Assembly: GCA_016714005.1 (NCBI GenBank)
Contig: JADJOA010000002.1
Span: forward strand, 62,001-126,000
DNA: 64,000 nt
Direction: 5' to 3'
Source: Bacteroidota bacterium
Lineage (GTDB): Bacteria > Bacteroidota > Bacteroidia > AKYH767-A > OLB10
Within the stretch, counting starts at the first letter, position 1. The number at the start of each line of letters is the position of its first letter. Below are positions 1-10,260 of this stretch, in pieces. The notes below the pieces were generated by a model, which saw nothing but the letters and a program-made list of their open reading frames with translations, was not told the origin of the DNA and searched no databases. Both the position numbers and the translations under genes were made by a program.

Positions 1-639
1 CAATATCTACAAATGAGGAGGTAGTTTTCTTTTTTTCTTTTTCGTCTAAAAAAATTTCTTCTACTTCAACAGGCACAATCTCATCTTTAAAAAAACCCTT
101 GTTGATGGCGTTAATTGCTTTCTGGTGTGAGTTCTAAGAAAACACATCCTGGTCTTGGCGCGAAACTTTGTACTCGCGTGCAACTTCTTCGGCTGTAAGC
201 CCCATGTTCAATACCAGTCCGAATGATTTTTAGCCACTTCATAATTTGGCACTATGCGCCAACCGCCAAAGGGTATAGGGCTCATACTTTCGGCACCGCC
301 TGCAATAATGCAATCGGCATAGCCTGCATCAATTTTAGCAGCAGCAATGGCAATGGTTTCCAAACCCGAAGCGCAGTAGCGGTTTACCGTCATGCCCGGA
401 ACTTTTTCCGTATCCAATCCCATGAGTGAAATCATTCTGCCCATGTTTAACCCCTGCTCAGCTTCGGGTGTAGCGTTACCACATATCACATCATCAATTA
501 ATTCTTTATCAAGATTAGGAACCGATGACACCAATTTTTTAATAACGGCAACAGCCAAATCATCGGGGCGGGTGTTTTTAAACTTACCCCTTGGCGCTTT
601 GCCTACAGCAGTCCTGAATCCTGATATGATGTATGCCAT
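1..639 (-). CDS. Acetyl-CoA acyltransferase (thiolase), N-terminal part, disrupted
   Basis: Thiolase of beta-oxidation, cleaving 3-ketoacyl-CoA to acetyl-CoA and a shortened acyl-CoA. The first 143 residues read cleanly and hold the family start (ISGFRTAVGKAPRG) and the nucleophile cysteine in VNRYCASGLE near residue 90. The frame breaks near 208 inside the conserved DWYWxMGLTAEE segment: one base (TGG read as TG) is missing, and the downstream frame continues NMGLTAEEVAREYKVSRQDQ. A second lesion, an in-frame TAG at 134-136 in the expected FSxNSHQKA segment, is a substitution or another error. The catalytic His and second Cys lie beyond the left edge. It fits with the fused dehydrogenase/hydratase gene at 1527-3933 on the same strand. 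Family is certain; intactness is not. Confidence 0.85.
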
Positions 640-729
640 TTTTAATTTTTGATTTGAAGTATGAGTGAATTGCTGATTAGAAAAATATATGTGTCAGCTC
701 ACTTATACTCTTATACAATAATTCAATAA

Positions 730-1369
730 TTATTTTTTTGCAGGAGCAGGAGGTGTGGCTGCTGCTCCCTTACCGGCAGGAGGGGCACCTTTGCCGCCTT
801 TTTCAGCAGCTTTTTTGCTGCAGCAGCTTTCTTGGCTTTTCTTCGGCAGCTTTGGCTTCCATCAGCGCTTTTACATCTTCACCGTTTTTAAATTGTGTCT
901 GACTAATCATTTTTCCCTTACGGTCAAACGAACGCCACATGCCATCTTTTAAATTGTTTTTGTAAGTGCCCTCATTCTTTATTTCACCATCACTGTAATA
1001 AGTTGTCCACTTGCTGGTTTTTTTTCCACCTAAATATTCTCCTTCAACTTTTGACTGCCCGTTGTAGTAATAACGTTTAAACTCTCCTTCTTTAATGCCA
1101 TTCTGGTATTCGGTTTCTTCCATTACCTTGTTAAAAGGATAATACTTTTTAGAAAGACCATGTCTTACATCATCCACATATTCAACTTCCTGTGTTATCT
1201 CACCCGATTCGTTATAGAATTTCCAAACTCCCTGCTTCTGACCTAACTCATCAGTTTTATTACGGTGTTTTTCTTTGCCTGGCGCATACTTTGGTTTTTC
1301 TTCCGATTGAGAAAGCAAAAACAGAGGCATGCAAATGCAAACAAAAAATATCTTTAAAATTTTTACCAT
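730..1369 (-). CDS. MORN-repeat exported protein
   Basis: About 212 residues. A signal peptide (MVKILKIFFVCICMPLFLLSQ) is followed by about five MORN-type repeats of 22-23 residues with the G-x-W/F-x-x-Y-x-x-G pattern (GVWKFYNESGEI, GEFKRYYYNGQ, SKWTTYYSDGEI, DGMWRSFDRKGKM). The first frame ends at 803, but one or two A-tract indels between about 826 and 845 restore an Ala/Lys/Pro-rich tail (GGKGAPPAGKGAAATPPAP) ending in TAA at 730-732. Such proteins are often auto-named YwqK-family antitoxins, but no toxin partner is adjacent. Probably periplasmic or surface located; precise role unknown. Confidence 0.7.
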
Positions 1370-1526
1370 GATTGCCTGTGGTTTATTGAATAAGTAATAA
1401 GTGCGCTAATTTATTGTTTATTGTTGATTGATTATAACTGAAAAGTTAATTCATTTGTTTTTAAATACTGATTTTGTCATCTGCAAGCCCCTACGGGGAG
1501 GATTTAGGTGGGGTATTATTTCAGAA

Positions 1527-3933
1527 TTAATTTCTCAGCGGTTTACCTGTTGTTAAAATTGATTGAATTCTTTCAAGTGTTTTCTGTTCGCCACAAAGAG
1601 ACAGGAATGCTTCACGCTCTAAGTCCAACAGATATTGCTCGCTTACTAATGTTGGCCCTGATAGTTCTCCGCCACACATTACATGACCCAACTTTAACGA
1701 AATATGTTTGTCATATTCACTCATGTAATGTCCGCTTACCATTGCATTGGCTCCGGCATATATCATTCCCAATCCCTGTTTTCCCAATACTCTTATATCT
1801 TTTCTTGGAACGGGTTTAATATAACCTGCTTCGGCAAGTGCTATGCAGGAGTTTTTTGCATCAGTAAGTAAACGTTCTTTATTAAGCGTAATTGCATCGT
1901 TTCCTTTGCGCAATATGCCCATATCAAAAGCTTCGCTGGCGCTTGTTGCAACCTTTGCAGTGCCTATGGTTAAAAATCTTTCGCGTAAAATATTCAGTTC
2001 AATGTCACCGGTTTTTACTTCATCGGCAAAACGAACTGTAAACTCTTTACTGCCACCACCACCGGGTATTAAGCCAACACCAAATTCAACGAGACCGATA
2101 TACGTTTCGGCAGCTGCCTGTACTTTATCGGCATGTAAACTCATTTCGCAACCACCACCCAGGGTTAAACCATGTGGTGCAACCACAACAGGAATACCTG
2201 AATACCTGATACGCATGCTCGTATTCTGAAAAGCACGGACAGCAAAATCTATTTCATCAAACTCCTGCTCCACAGCCATCATAAAAACCATAGCGAGGTT
2301 TGCACCTGCACTAAAGTTTGCACCTTCATTGCCTATCACCAGTCCCCTGAAATCTTTTTCCGCAATTTCAATGGCTTTGTTTATTCCCTGTAAAACTTCG
2401 CCACCAATGGTATTCATTTTGGTGTGAAAGGATAGGTTAACAATACCCTCACCAATATCGGTTAATGTTGTTCCCGAATTTTTCCAGATAGTTTTTTCAG
2501 CGTTGTAACGTTTCAGTTTTACAACATTGGCATCTTCACCAATAAATTTATATGTGCCTGTTTCAATGTGATAGTAGGTTATAAAATTGTTTGACTGCGA
2601 CCAAAAACTTTCAATGCCTTTGGCTAGCATGTCATAAACCCACTGCGCAGGTTTATATCCTGCTTTCTCCATTTCGGTTAAAGTTGCTTTTACCCCCAGC
2701 GCATCCCAGATTTCAAACGGCCCATTTCCATCCAAATCCGGCTTTCATTGCGTAATCTATTTTATAAAGCTGATCGGTAATTTCGGGGATGCGCTCGCTT
2801 ACATATTGAAACAAACCATAAAAACTTTTGCGGTAAAATTCTCCGGCAACATCCTTGCCTGCAATCAAAACTTTAAGGCGCGTGGCTAAATCGTCAATGG
2901 TTTTTGTTTGTTCAAGCGTGGCAAATTTTGTTTTTTGCTGATGTTGATAGTCAAGCGTTTTTAGGTTGAGTGCAAGTATTTCGGTTTTGCCTTTTTCGTT
3001 TTTTGTCTTTTTATAAAAGCCTTGTTTTGTTTTATCGCCATACCATTTTTTTACCGCCATCATGGTTATGTATGGAGGCAGTTTAAATTTTTCGCGCTGG
3101 CTATCGTCAGGTAAATTTACGTAAGCATCATTAGCAACATGAATGAGTGTATCCAATCCAACAACATCGCAAGTACGGAAAGTTGCAGATTTTGGTCTGC
3201 CTATAACGGGTCCGGTAAGTTTATCAACCTGCTCAACAGTTAATCCCATTTCATCAACCAAATGAAACAAAGCCATAATACCAAACACGCCAATACGGTT
3301 AGCAATAAATGCAGGCGTGTCTTTACAAAGAATGGTGCGCTTGCCTAAATAAACGCTTCCATATTCCATTAAAAAATCCAAAACAGTTTTATCTGTTTCT
3401 GGTCCCGGAATAATCTCCAATAAGGGAAGATAGCGTGGAGGATTGAAAAAATGTGTGCCGCAAAAGTTCTTTTTAAAATCATCACTTCGTCCTTCACACA
3501 TCATGCGAATAGGAATGCCGGATGTGTTGGAAGTAATGAGTGTACCTGATTTGCGATACTTTTCTACTTCCGTAAAAAGAGATTTTTTTATTTCCAGATT
3601 TTCTACCACAACTTCAATAATCCAATCGGCAGCCGAAATATCTTTTAAATTATCAGTAAAATTTCCGGTTTTAATTCTTGATGCAAAAGATTTGTGGTAA
3701 AGCGGATTAGGATTTGATTTAATAGCTATTTGTAATGAAGCATTTACAATCCTGTTTTTTACTGCCGTGCTTTCAAGCGCTAGTCCTTTTGCCTGTTCTT
3801 CTGGTGTTAATTCTTTGGGGGCAATATCTAGCAACAAAACCTCAGCGCCAATATTTGCAAATTGGCATGCAATACGCGAACCCATTACACCCGAACCCAG
3901 CACTGCCACCTGCCTTATTAATCGCTTGCCCAT
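1527..3933 (-). CDS. Fused 3-hydroxyacyl-CoA dehydrogenase / enoyl-CoA hydratase (FadN-like)
   Basis: About 801 residues, two beta-oxidation activities in one chain: NAD-dependent oxidation of 3-hydroxyacyl-CoA and hydration of enoyl-CoA. The N-terminal half has the Rossmann motif VAVLGSGVMGSRIA (residues 9-22), the NTSGIPI and GTHFFNPPR motifs of the dehydrogenase and its C-terminal domain. The second half carries a crotonase-type domain with GANFSAGANLAM and GLTLGGGCEMSLHAD, which form the oxyanion hole. A frame break at 2713-2735 falls in the conserved FGWxxGPFExWD segment, shown by FGWK in one frame and GPFEIWD in the other (two bases missing or one extra). The order dehydrogenase then hydratase is that of FadN, not E. 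coli FadB. It acts with the thiolase upstream of it in this map and the acyl-CoA dehydrogenase at the right edge. Confidence 0.9.
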
Positions 3934-4064
3934 AAAAATGTTTTGTTGTTTTTAAAGTGGTTCAAACTTAAAATTATTCAGTAGAGTTAAAAGTCATAGA
4001 ATTGAAAAATTATTAAAAGGAAAATGTTGGTTAATGTAACTACATCAACAGAAACAGAAGTTAC

Positions 4065-4934
4065 TTATTTCAAAAACTCATTAATCATTTCCACCGTGGT
4101 GGCTATCTGTGCAGGATTTTGTGGAGTGGTAATTTCACCAATATAATCACCATGCCCACCGGCTAAAATGGCAAGTCTTGAGTTTTGTATTAGCATGTGC
4201 ATCTCTGTTACGTGCTCGGGTGTTACCACATCCTTTTCTCCTGCTATAATCAGCGCGGGCGCTTTTATGCTTTTATTTCTTCTGTAGTCATTTCAGTGAA
4301 CGATTACACTCTTGCACACCTCTTTCATACATACGGTGTAGTGCATTGGTGTCAGGATTAATTTTCAAAAAGCATCTTTATATGGTTGGGGCATGCTTTC
4401 AAAAGTTGGTTTACTCATCATATCCCAAAACCATGATGGTGCGCCTTTCTTGTTATAAAATGTAGAAGCAACAATTATTTTATTAGTTAAATCAGGATGA
4501 CGTAACGCAATTTGTAAAGCAGTGCTTGCTCCATTGCTAAAACCGAAAATACTAGCTTTGGTTATATTTAAGTATTTCAGCAGTTCTGCAATATCATCAG
4601 CGTCCTGAACAAAACTTAGCGGTCTGTCAATGTCTGCAGTATGTCCGTGAGCCTGCATTTCTACAGCAATTACTTTGTGTGTTCTAGCGAACTCATTTTT
4701 AACTCTACCAAAAGTTGTTTCAATGGTAGATCCGCCACCATGTATTAAAACAAGTGGTTCGCCTTTACCGCTTATTTCGTAATACATTTTTAATCCATTA
4801 ACGGGTGCAAAGCCTGCCATCACATTCATATTTAGTTCCGAAATTACTTGTTTTCCAACAAATTTCATTTTGTTAAAAGAAGTGTCGCAACTCATAATCA
4901 GAATTACGATAAGGCATAATATAAATTTATTCAT
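4065..4934 (-). CDS. Alpha/beta hydrolase, exported
   Basis: About 289 residues. The N-terminus is hydrophobic with a possible lipobox (LIVILIMSCDTS), suggesting a lipoprotein. The hydrolase fold is shown by LVLIHGGGST (oxyanion region, about residue 60), the nucleophile elbow FGFSNGAST, and TPEHVTEMH plus AGGHGDYIGE near the end, which hold the acid and the catalytic His. The first frame stops at 4365, but KINPDTNALHRMYERGVQ and IIAGEKDVVTPEHV continue in other frames after indels near 4367, 4285 and 4270, ending at TAA 4065-4067. Substrate unknown. It stands alone, divergent from the EVE gene. Confidence 0.8.
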
Positions 4935-5107
4935 ACGGAAAATTTAATTTACAATTTTAATGTTTAAATGAATGTCGAAATAATTGCGGCATAAAAACCT
5001 CCATTAGATTCTTTTATATTTTCAAACCTTACAGTTCAATTGGTTAAATTCTTCCTTAACACCTGTGTCGTAAACAAAAAATTCTTTCTTTGCAATCCCT
5101 TAAAAAA

Positions 5108-5115
5108 TAACTTTG
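5108..5115 (+). promoter_or_regulatory. -7 box TAACTTTG before the EVE gene
   Basis: Perfect match to the Bacteroidota -7 consensus TAnnTTTG, with TTTG at 5089-5092 as a possible -33 element at a shorter than usual spacing of 15. The box ends 3 bases before the ATG at 5119, so transcription would start at or very near the start codon. Confidence 0.4.
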
Positions 5116-5118
5116 TAT

Positions 5119-5522
5119 ATGAATTATTGGCTTGTAAAATCAGAACCCTCTGCTTATTCATGGGATAATTTTGTTAAAGATGGGCAAACTGCATGGACGG
5201 GTGTACGCAATTTTGCTGCACGTATTCACCTTAATACAATGAAAAAGGGCGACAAGGTTCTTTTTTATCATAGCAATGAAGGATTGGCAGTGGTTGGAGT
5301 TGCTGAAGTAATTAAAGAAGCTACCAGGATCCTACTACTTCGGAAAACAAATGGGTAGCTGTTGATATTAAGCCACACAAAGCGCTTAAAAAACATGTAA
5401 CGCTGGCAGCAATTAAAGCAGAAAAAAAATTAAAAGATATTGCCCTCGTTCGCATAGGACGCCTTTCTGTTCAGCCGCTAACTAAAGACGAGTTTGATGT
5501 AATAATAACAATGAGCAAATAG
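5119..5522 (+). CDS. EVE-domain protein
   Basis: About 134 residues, the usual size of a single EVE domain, a PUA-like fold that recognises modified bases in DNA or RNA. The start NYWLVKSEPSAYSWDNF and the segments AWTGVRNFAARIHL and GDKVLFYHSNEGLAVVGVAEV are diagnostic. One T is missing near 5321 (GAAGCTACC for GAAGCTTACC). The other frame continues YQDPTTSENKWVAVDIKP and ends VRIGRLSVQPLTKDEFD at TAG 5520-5522. I start at ATG 5119 because MNYWLVKSEP is the family N-terminus; a TTG 6 bases upstream is also in frame. The receptor gene begins 4 bases after the stop. Nucleic-acid target unknown. Confidence 0.88.
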
Positions 5523-5526
5523 ATTT

Positions 5527-7838
5527 ATGTATTTAAAAAATAAAATTTTCAGTGCCTTTTTAATTCTCATACTCGGCACACAATTAACAAAAGCTCAAAC
5601 AACAACCATACGTGGTTTTGTTTACGAAAAAGAAACCGGTGAGCCCGCCATTTTCGTTAATGTCTATTTAAAAGGCACCACATTAGGTGTTAATACCGAC
5701 ATTAACGGATATTACTCAATTGTTAAAGTGCCAAAGGGTAGCTATATTTTAACTGCTACAGGCATTGGGTTTGACACCATTACTCAGGAAGTTATTGTTG
5801 CTGAAGAGGACATAATTACGCGCAAACTTTATCTGCCAAAAAAAGCAGTTACACTGCAATCGGTAGAAATTAGTGCCGAGCGCGAAGCGCAGAAAACAGA
5901 AGTAAAAATGAGTGTAGCCACACTCACACCTAAAGACATTAAACAAATACCCACCATAGGTGCTGATCCAGATTTGGTGCAGTACCTACAGGTTTTACCA
6001 GGTGTAGTTTTCTCAGGAGACCAGGGCGGGCAACTCTACATCAGAGGAGGAACTCCGATACAAAACAAAGTATTGTTAGATGGAATGACCATTTACAATC
6101 CTTTTCACTCAATAGGATTGTTTAGTGTATTTGATACCGACATAATGAAAAATGCCGACATATATACAGGAGGGTTTGGTGGTCAGTTTGGTGGGCGCAT
6201 TTCATCTGTAATGGATATAACCACACGCGATGGAAATAAAAAACGTTTTGCAGGAAAAGTTTCTACAGGAACTTTTCAATCTAAAGTTTTGCTTGAAGGA
6301 CCGCTTGCCAAACAAAAAGAAGATGGTGGTGGAAGTGCATCATTTATAGTTTCACTTAAAAATTCTTATCTCAATCAATCTTCAAAAGTTTTATACAAGC
6401 ATGTTAACGAAGATGGTTTACCCTACTCATTTAATGATGTATATGCTAAAGTGAACTTGAATGGTGCCAACGGCAGTAAGGTAAATTTCTTTGGCTTTAA
6501 TTTTACAGATAAAGTTAACTATACAAATCAGGCAAAGTTGAATTGGGAGAGTACAGGGTTTGGGAGCAACTTTATTTTGGTTCCGGGTTCATCAGCAACA
6601 TTGCTTGATGGCAACTTTGCTTACAGTAAATATAAAATAACGCAAGTTGAAGGTGATGAAAAACCCCGAACAAGCCTTGTCAACGGCTTTAATATGGGCT
6701 TGGGATGGACTTACTTTATTGGCAAGAACGATATTAATTATGGTTTTGAAATTTCGGGTTTAAAACCGATTACACATTTTATAACTATGTTAATACGAAA
6801 ATTTCTGCCGTTGAAAACACTACAGAGCTTGGTGTATTTTTTAAGTACAAGTTTGTTGTAAAGAAATTGGTGGTCGATCCTTCTATTAGATTTCAGTACT
6901 ATGCATCTTTAAATGAGTTTTCTCCAGAGCCGCGCCTTGGTTTAAAATATAATATCAGTGATAAAATAAGACTGAAAGCTGCAGGCGGCTTGTATGCACA
7001 AAATCTTTTGGCTGCCGTGTCAGACCGGGATGTGGTAAATTTATTTTATGGTTTTTTATCTGACCCTGATAACTTACAGGAAGAGTTTAAAAACAGGGGC
7101 GTGGATAGCCGCCTGCAACATGCAAAGCATATTCTTGCCGGTGTGGAGTATGATGTAACCAAGCGCATTACTTTCAATGCTGAGGTTTACATGAAAGATT
7201 TTAATCAGCTTATTAATCTTAACCGCGATAAAATTTACCCTGATGATGGCGTACACCGCGATGAGCCTGATTCTATTAAAAAAGATTTTATCATTGAAGA
7301 GGATTGGCCACAAGGTGCTGATTTTACACTCAAGTACGATTACAGAAGATTATATGTTTGGTTGGTTTACTCGCTTGGCTTTTCAACACGTGATAATGGT
7401 AATTATGAATATTATCCGCATTTTGATAGAAGGCACAATGTTAATGTAGTGGTAACATACAAGTTTGGAAAAAAGAATGATTGGGAAGCAGATATGCGTT
7501 GGAATTATGGATCAGGATTTCCATTTACGCAAACACAAGGTTATTATCCATATTTAAACTTCCAAAGCGGGGGCTTGCAAACAAATTACACCACCTCTAA
7601 CGGACAAATAGGAATTATTTATGGCGACTACAACCAAAAGCGTTTGCCTGATTATCACCGTTTGGATTTTTCTGTTAAGAAGAATTTTTATGTTGGAAAA
7701 AACAGCGAAATACAAGTTGTGGCAAGTGTGGTAAATGCTTATGACAGAGAAAATATTTTTTATTTTGACAGAGTGCGTTACAGACGTATTAACCAATTGC
7801 CCATACTTCCGAGTATTGGCGCTAATATGACTTTTTAG
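5527..7838 (+). CDS. TonB-dependent receptor-like outer-membrane protein
   Basis: About 770 residues. A signal peptide is followed by a carboxypeptidase-regulatory-like domain (about residues 27-100, TIRGFVYEKETGEPA, NGYYSIVKVPKGSY), then a plug domain (about 125-230) with QLYIRGGTPIQNKVLLDGM and GGFGGQFGGRISSVMDI, then a beta-barrel ending in a terminal Phe (SIGANMTF). One T is missing near 6770: the first frame runs out as GLKPITHFITM, while the other continues DYTFYNYVNTKISAVE into the second half. This architecture is typical of Bacteroidota receptors taking up large or chelated substrates. No SusD-like partner is adjacent and the substrate cannot be inferred. Confidence 0.88.
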
Positions 7839-7908
7839 TTTAAAGTTTCAGTTTGTTTTTGGAAGTGTTAAAGCTATTGCATTTTTTTGCTTTTGCCGTT
7901 ACCACTCA

Positions 7909-8910
7909 TCAAAAAGTCATTTCAAATTTAACTTCACCTTTGCCATACATGCCAACAGGAGTCCATCCACTATCCTTATAAAACTTTTCGGCTCTTGTTC
8001 CCGGAGTTGTACTTAACCAAACTTTGTTTTTTGTTTGAGAAAAATACCAATCCATCATTATATCATGCAGCCTTCTGCCTGTACCTTTTCCTTCAAATTC
8101 AGGTTTAAGAAACAGTGCCCAAATATTATGCTCTTTTAAATCGGCAATGGCAAAACCAACAACCTGATTATTCACTTCACATACCCATCCCTTACCTCTT
8201 CTGGTTATAAATTCTTCGCAGTCAGCGTCTGTTACCAGTGCCGGATTCGAAAGCATATTTTCTTTTACAGAATTTCTCACAATCTGTATCTGACTAATGT
8301 CTTTCACTACGGCTTCTCTTATAAACATATTACGTGCATGATATATTTTCTTGTTTTTTAAAACCTCCTCCGTAAAATGTTCAGTATGTTTTGGCTTAGA
8401 AAATTTACTTTCATTAAAAGCTTTTGATTGGTTTTTGGGAATTGACAAAGAGTTCCAATTTTCAAATGCCATCTTTCCTATGTAAACAATTTGCCCAACG
8501 TGGTATGAATAATGAGCCAATTGCCTGTTGATAGCATCAATAACTGAATGTCCCTGGTTGCGAATAAACACTTCTGTTTTAAAATCTTCGTCCTTTAAAT
8601 TTCTGATTGCATTAAACAGACAAGCCCATCCTTCATTCCATTTCTGCAACAATTCAGTTCTTGAATCTATATCATTCTCAAATTCCGCATCACGCTGGCG
8701 CGATGACTTCTCTCCATCTGTAGTTAAAAAGTCTGTCCATCTGCTAAGCATATTTCCCCATAAATGTTTTACAATGGTGGCAATACTGTTGCTATCGATA
8801 TTGTATTGCCAAAATAGTTTCTCATCTGACAATTGATCAAAAGTTTTTTCGCCAAGCAGTTTGTAATACTCAAATTGCCTGCTGGCGCTTTCAAGATAAA
8901 GCTGAGTCAT
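7909..8910 (-). CDS. DUF1572/DinB-like domain fused to GNAT acetyltransferase
   Basis: 333 residues in one unbroken frame. Residues 1-165 form a four-helix DinB-superfamily (DUF1572-type) domain with the likely metal-ligand histidines in IVKHLWGNM (about residue 48) and in AHYSYHVGQIVYIGK (about 132 and 136). Residues 195-333 form a GNAT N-acetyltransferase domain with the acetyl-CoA loop LKPEFEGKGTGRRLHD and the C-terminal segment AEKFYKDSGWTPVG. DinB-like enzymes often act as thiol-dependent S-transferases and GNAT enzymes acetylate amines; substrates of both halves are unknown. The two families are usually separate genes. The downstream receptor is convergent. Confidence 0.85.
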   Translation of the reverse strand: MTQLYLESASRQFEYYKLLGEKTFDQLSDEKLFWQYNIDSNSIATIVKHLWGNMLSRWTDFLTTDGEKSSRQRDAEFENDIDSRTELLQKWNEGWACLFNAIRNLKDEDFKTEVFIRNQGHSVIDAINRQLAHYSYHVGQIVYIGKMAFENWNSLSIPKNQSKAFNESKFSKPKHTEHFTEEVLKNKKIYHARNMFIREAVVKDISQIQIVRNSVKENMLSNPALVTDADCEEFITRRGKGWVCEVNNQVVGFAIADLKEHNIWALFLKPEFEGKGTGRRLHDIMMDWYFSQTKNKVWLSTTPGTRAEKFYKDSGWTPVGMYGKGEVKFEMTF

Positions 8911-8931
8911 TTTAAAAGAGAATTAAAAGCA

Positions 8932-8939
8932 CAAAAATA
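8932..8939 (-). promoter_or_regulatory. -7 box TATTTTTG before the DinB-GNAT gene
   Basis: Perfect TAnnTTTG match on the minus strand, 21 bases upstream of the ATG at 8910. No clear -33 TTG at standard spacing was found. Confidence 0.3.
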
Positions 8940-8961
8940 ACAAGAAGAAATATAGTTGCGG

Positions 8962-10245
8962 TCACATTCCTGTTCGGGTAAACCCGATCAACTTATCATA
9001 ACGTGCACCTGGTGGGCGATGATAAACAAGAATCAAATACTCATTGGTTGTTTCCCAATGGCTGCCTTCAATGTAGGTTTCATCGGCAACGGTTTTGCCA
9101 TCCTCTAACAAAACATACTGATAATTATAATAGCCTTGCTTCAGATAAAGAATACCTTCGTAAACCTTTGTATCATAATTATAGGTAAGACGGTTTTCCT
9201 TTCTTAACTGCCAGTTAGTAAGCTCACCCAATATGTAAAAGCTGGAACGTTGTAACGGCTCGTCATATAAAAGTGTAAAGTGTACAAATGCATAGTCAGC
9301 AGCTAAGTCGCTTTCATTACCATCATAATTCCTGATTTCATACTTGCCGTCAATGTCGGGTTGAGTACTGTATCGGTCAAAACTTCGTTTGCCATCAGAC
9401 ATCAGGTAAACATCAATCTGATCTTCGCTTTTATTTATCGATTTGATATACTCCGTTTCATATCTCAGGCTTCTCAGGTCGAAATGCCTGAATTCATTAC
9501 CGCCCCAAAAATTATTTTCTTCGTCATAATCGTAATCCAGTTCTTTGTCTTTTAAGTAGAGTGGCTTAAGGTTAGTAATAGCGTTATCCCATCTGCCATT
9601 TTGTAATACCACCGTTTTTAAATCGCCAAATGGATTTTGGATCTGATAACTTTCATACCTGATGGAAAAATCAACTTCTTGTTTTGCATTTCTTTCTTCA
9701 ATACTGGTTCCTTGGTGGGTGCGTGCAACCACCTCCACCGATTTTTCAACCACCATAAATCTTTTGGTAAGTACAAGGCTGTCGGGGTTGTTTCCCAGAA
9801 TTACCTTCAGCAAGTAATTGCCGGAATACAATGGACGGCTTTCTTCAATAGGGAACTTTAACTCGTAATGTGTAAAACGTTGCAGTGTACCGTAAGAAAA
9901 GCGGTAATCCGCAATCCGGTTTTCAGTAAAACCATTAATGTACTGCATTTGGCTAAGCTGAGATGGTTGCCAGTTTGCATCGCAATGTACATAAGTGTAC
10001 CAATAACTTGGTATCGGCATCTAAATCATAAAAAGATAGCCTTAGTTGTTCGTTGCTGTTCAACTCTATAATTGGAGAACCAAACTCGTACTGAACGGGA
10101 TTAAGCTTTACTGTTTTAATATTCTCACGATAAATAAAATCTGTGTAACGCAAAAAATTGTTGCTGAAATAATCGCACTGTCGGCAACTGCAAATGGAAC
10201 CGAAAGCATTAAAAACAAATAAAAAGAGATAAAAAGTGATTTCAT
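8962..10245 (-). CDS. Type IX secretion Plug protein (formerly DUF5103)
   Basis: About 427 residues. The family corresponds to the Plug protein that occludes the periplasmic side of the SprA translocon of the T9SS. Marks are FYDLDAD, WYTYVHCDANWQPSQL, the stretch GGNEFRHFDLRSLRYE in the middle, and the ends YYNYQYVLLEDGK and LVYHRPPGARYDKLIGF. Reconstructed with two indels: near 10190 (a G missing), joining the signal peptide (MKSLFISFYLFLMLSVPFAV, start ATG 10245) to YFSNNFLRYTDFIYRENIK, and near 10015. The ABC-F gene ends 15 bases upstream. Its presence agrees with the secreted cargo and PorP/SprF genes nearby. Confidence 0.8.
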
Positions 10246-10260
10246 TTAGTGATGTAGATA

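Noticed and set aside
730..1369. YwqK-family antitoxin in a toxin-antitoxin system
   Set aside because: The protein is an exported MORN-repeat protein and no toxin-like gene adjoins it.
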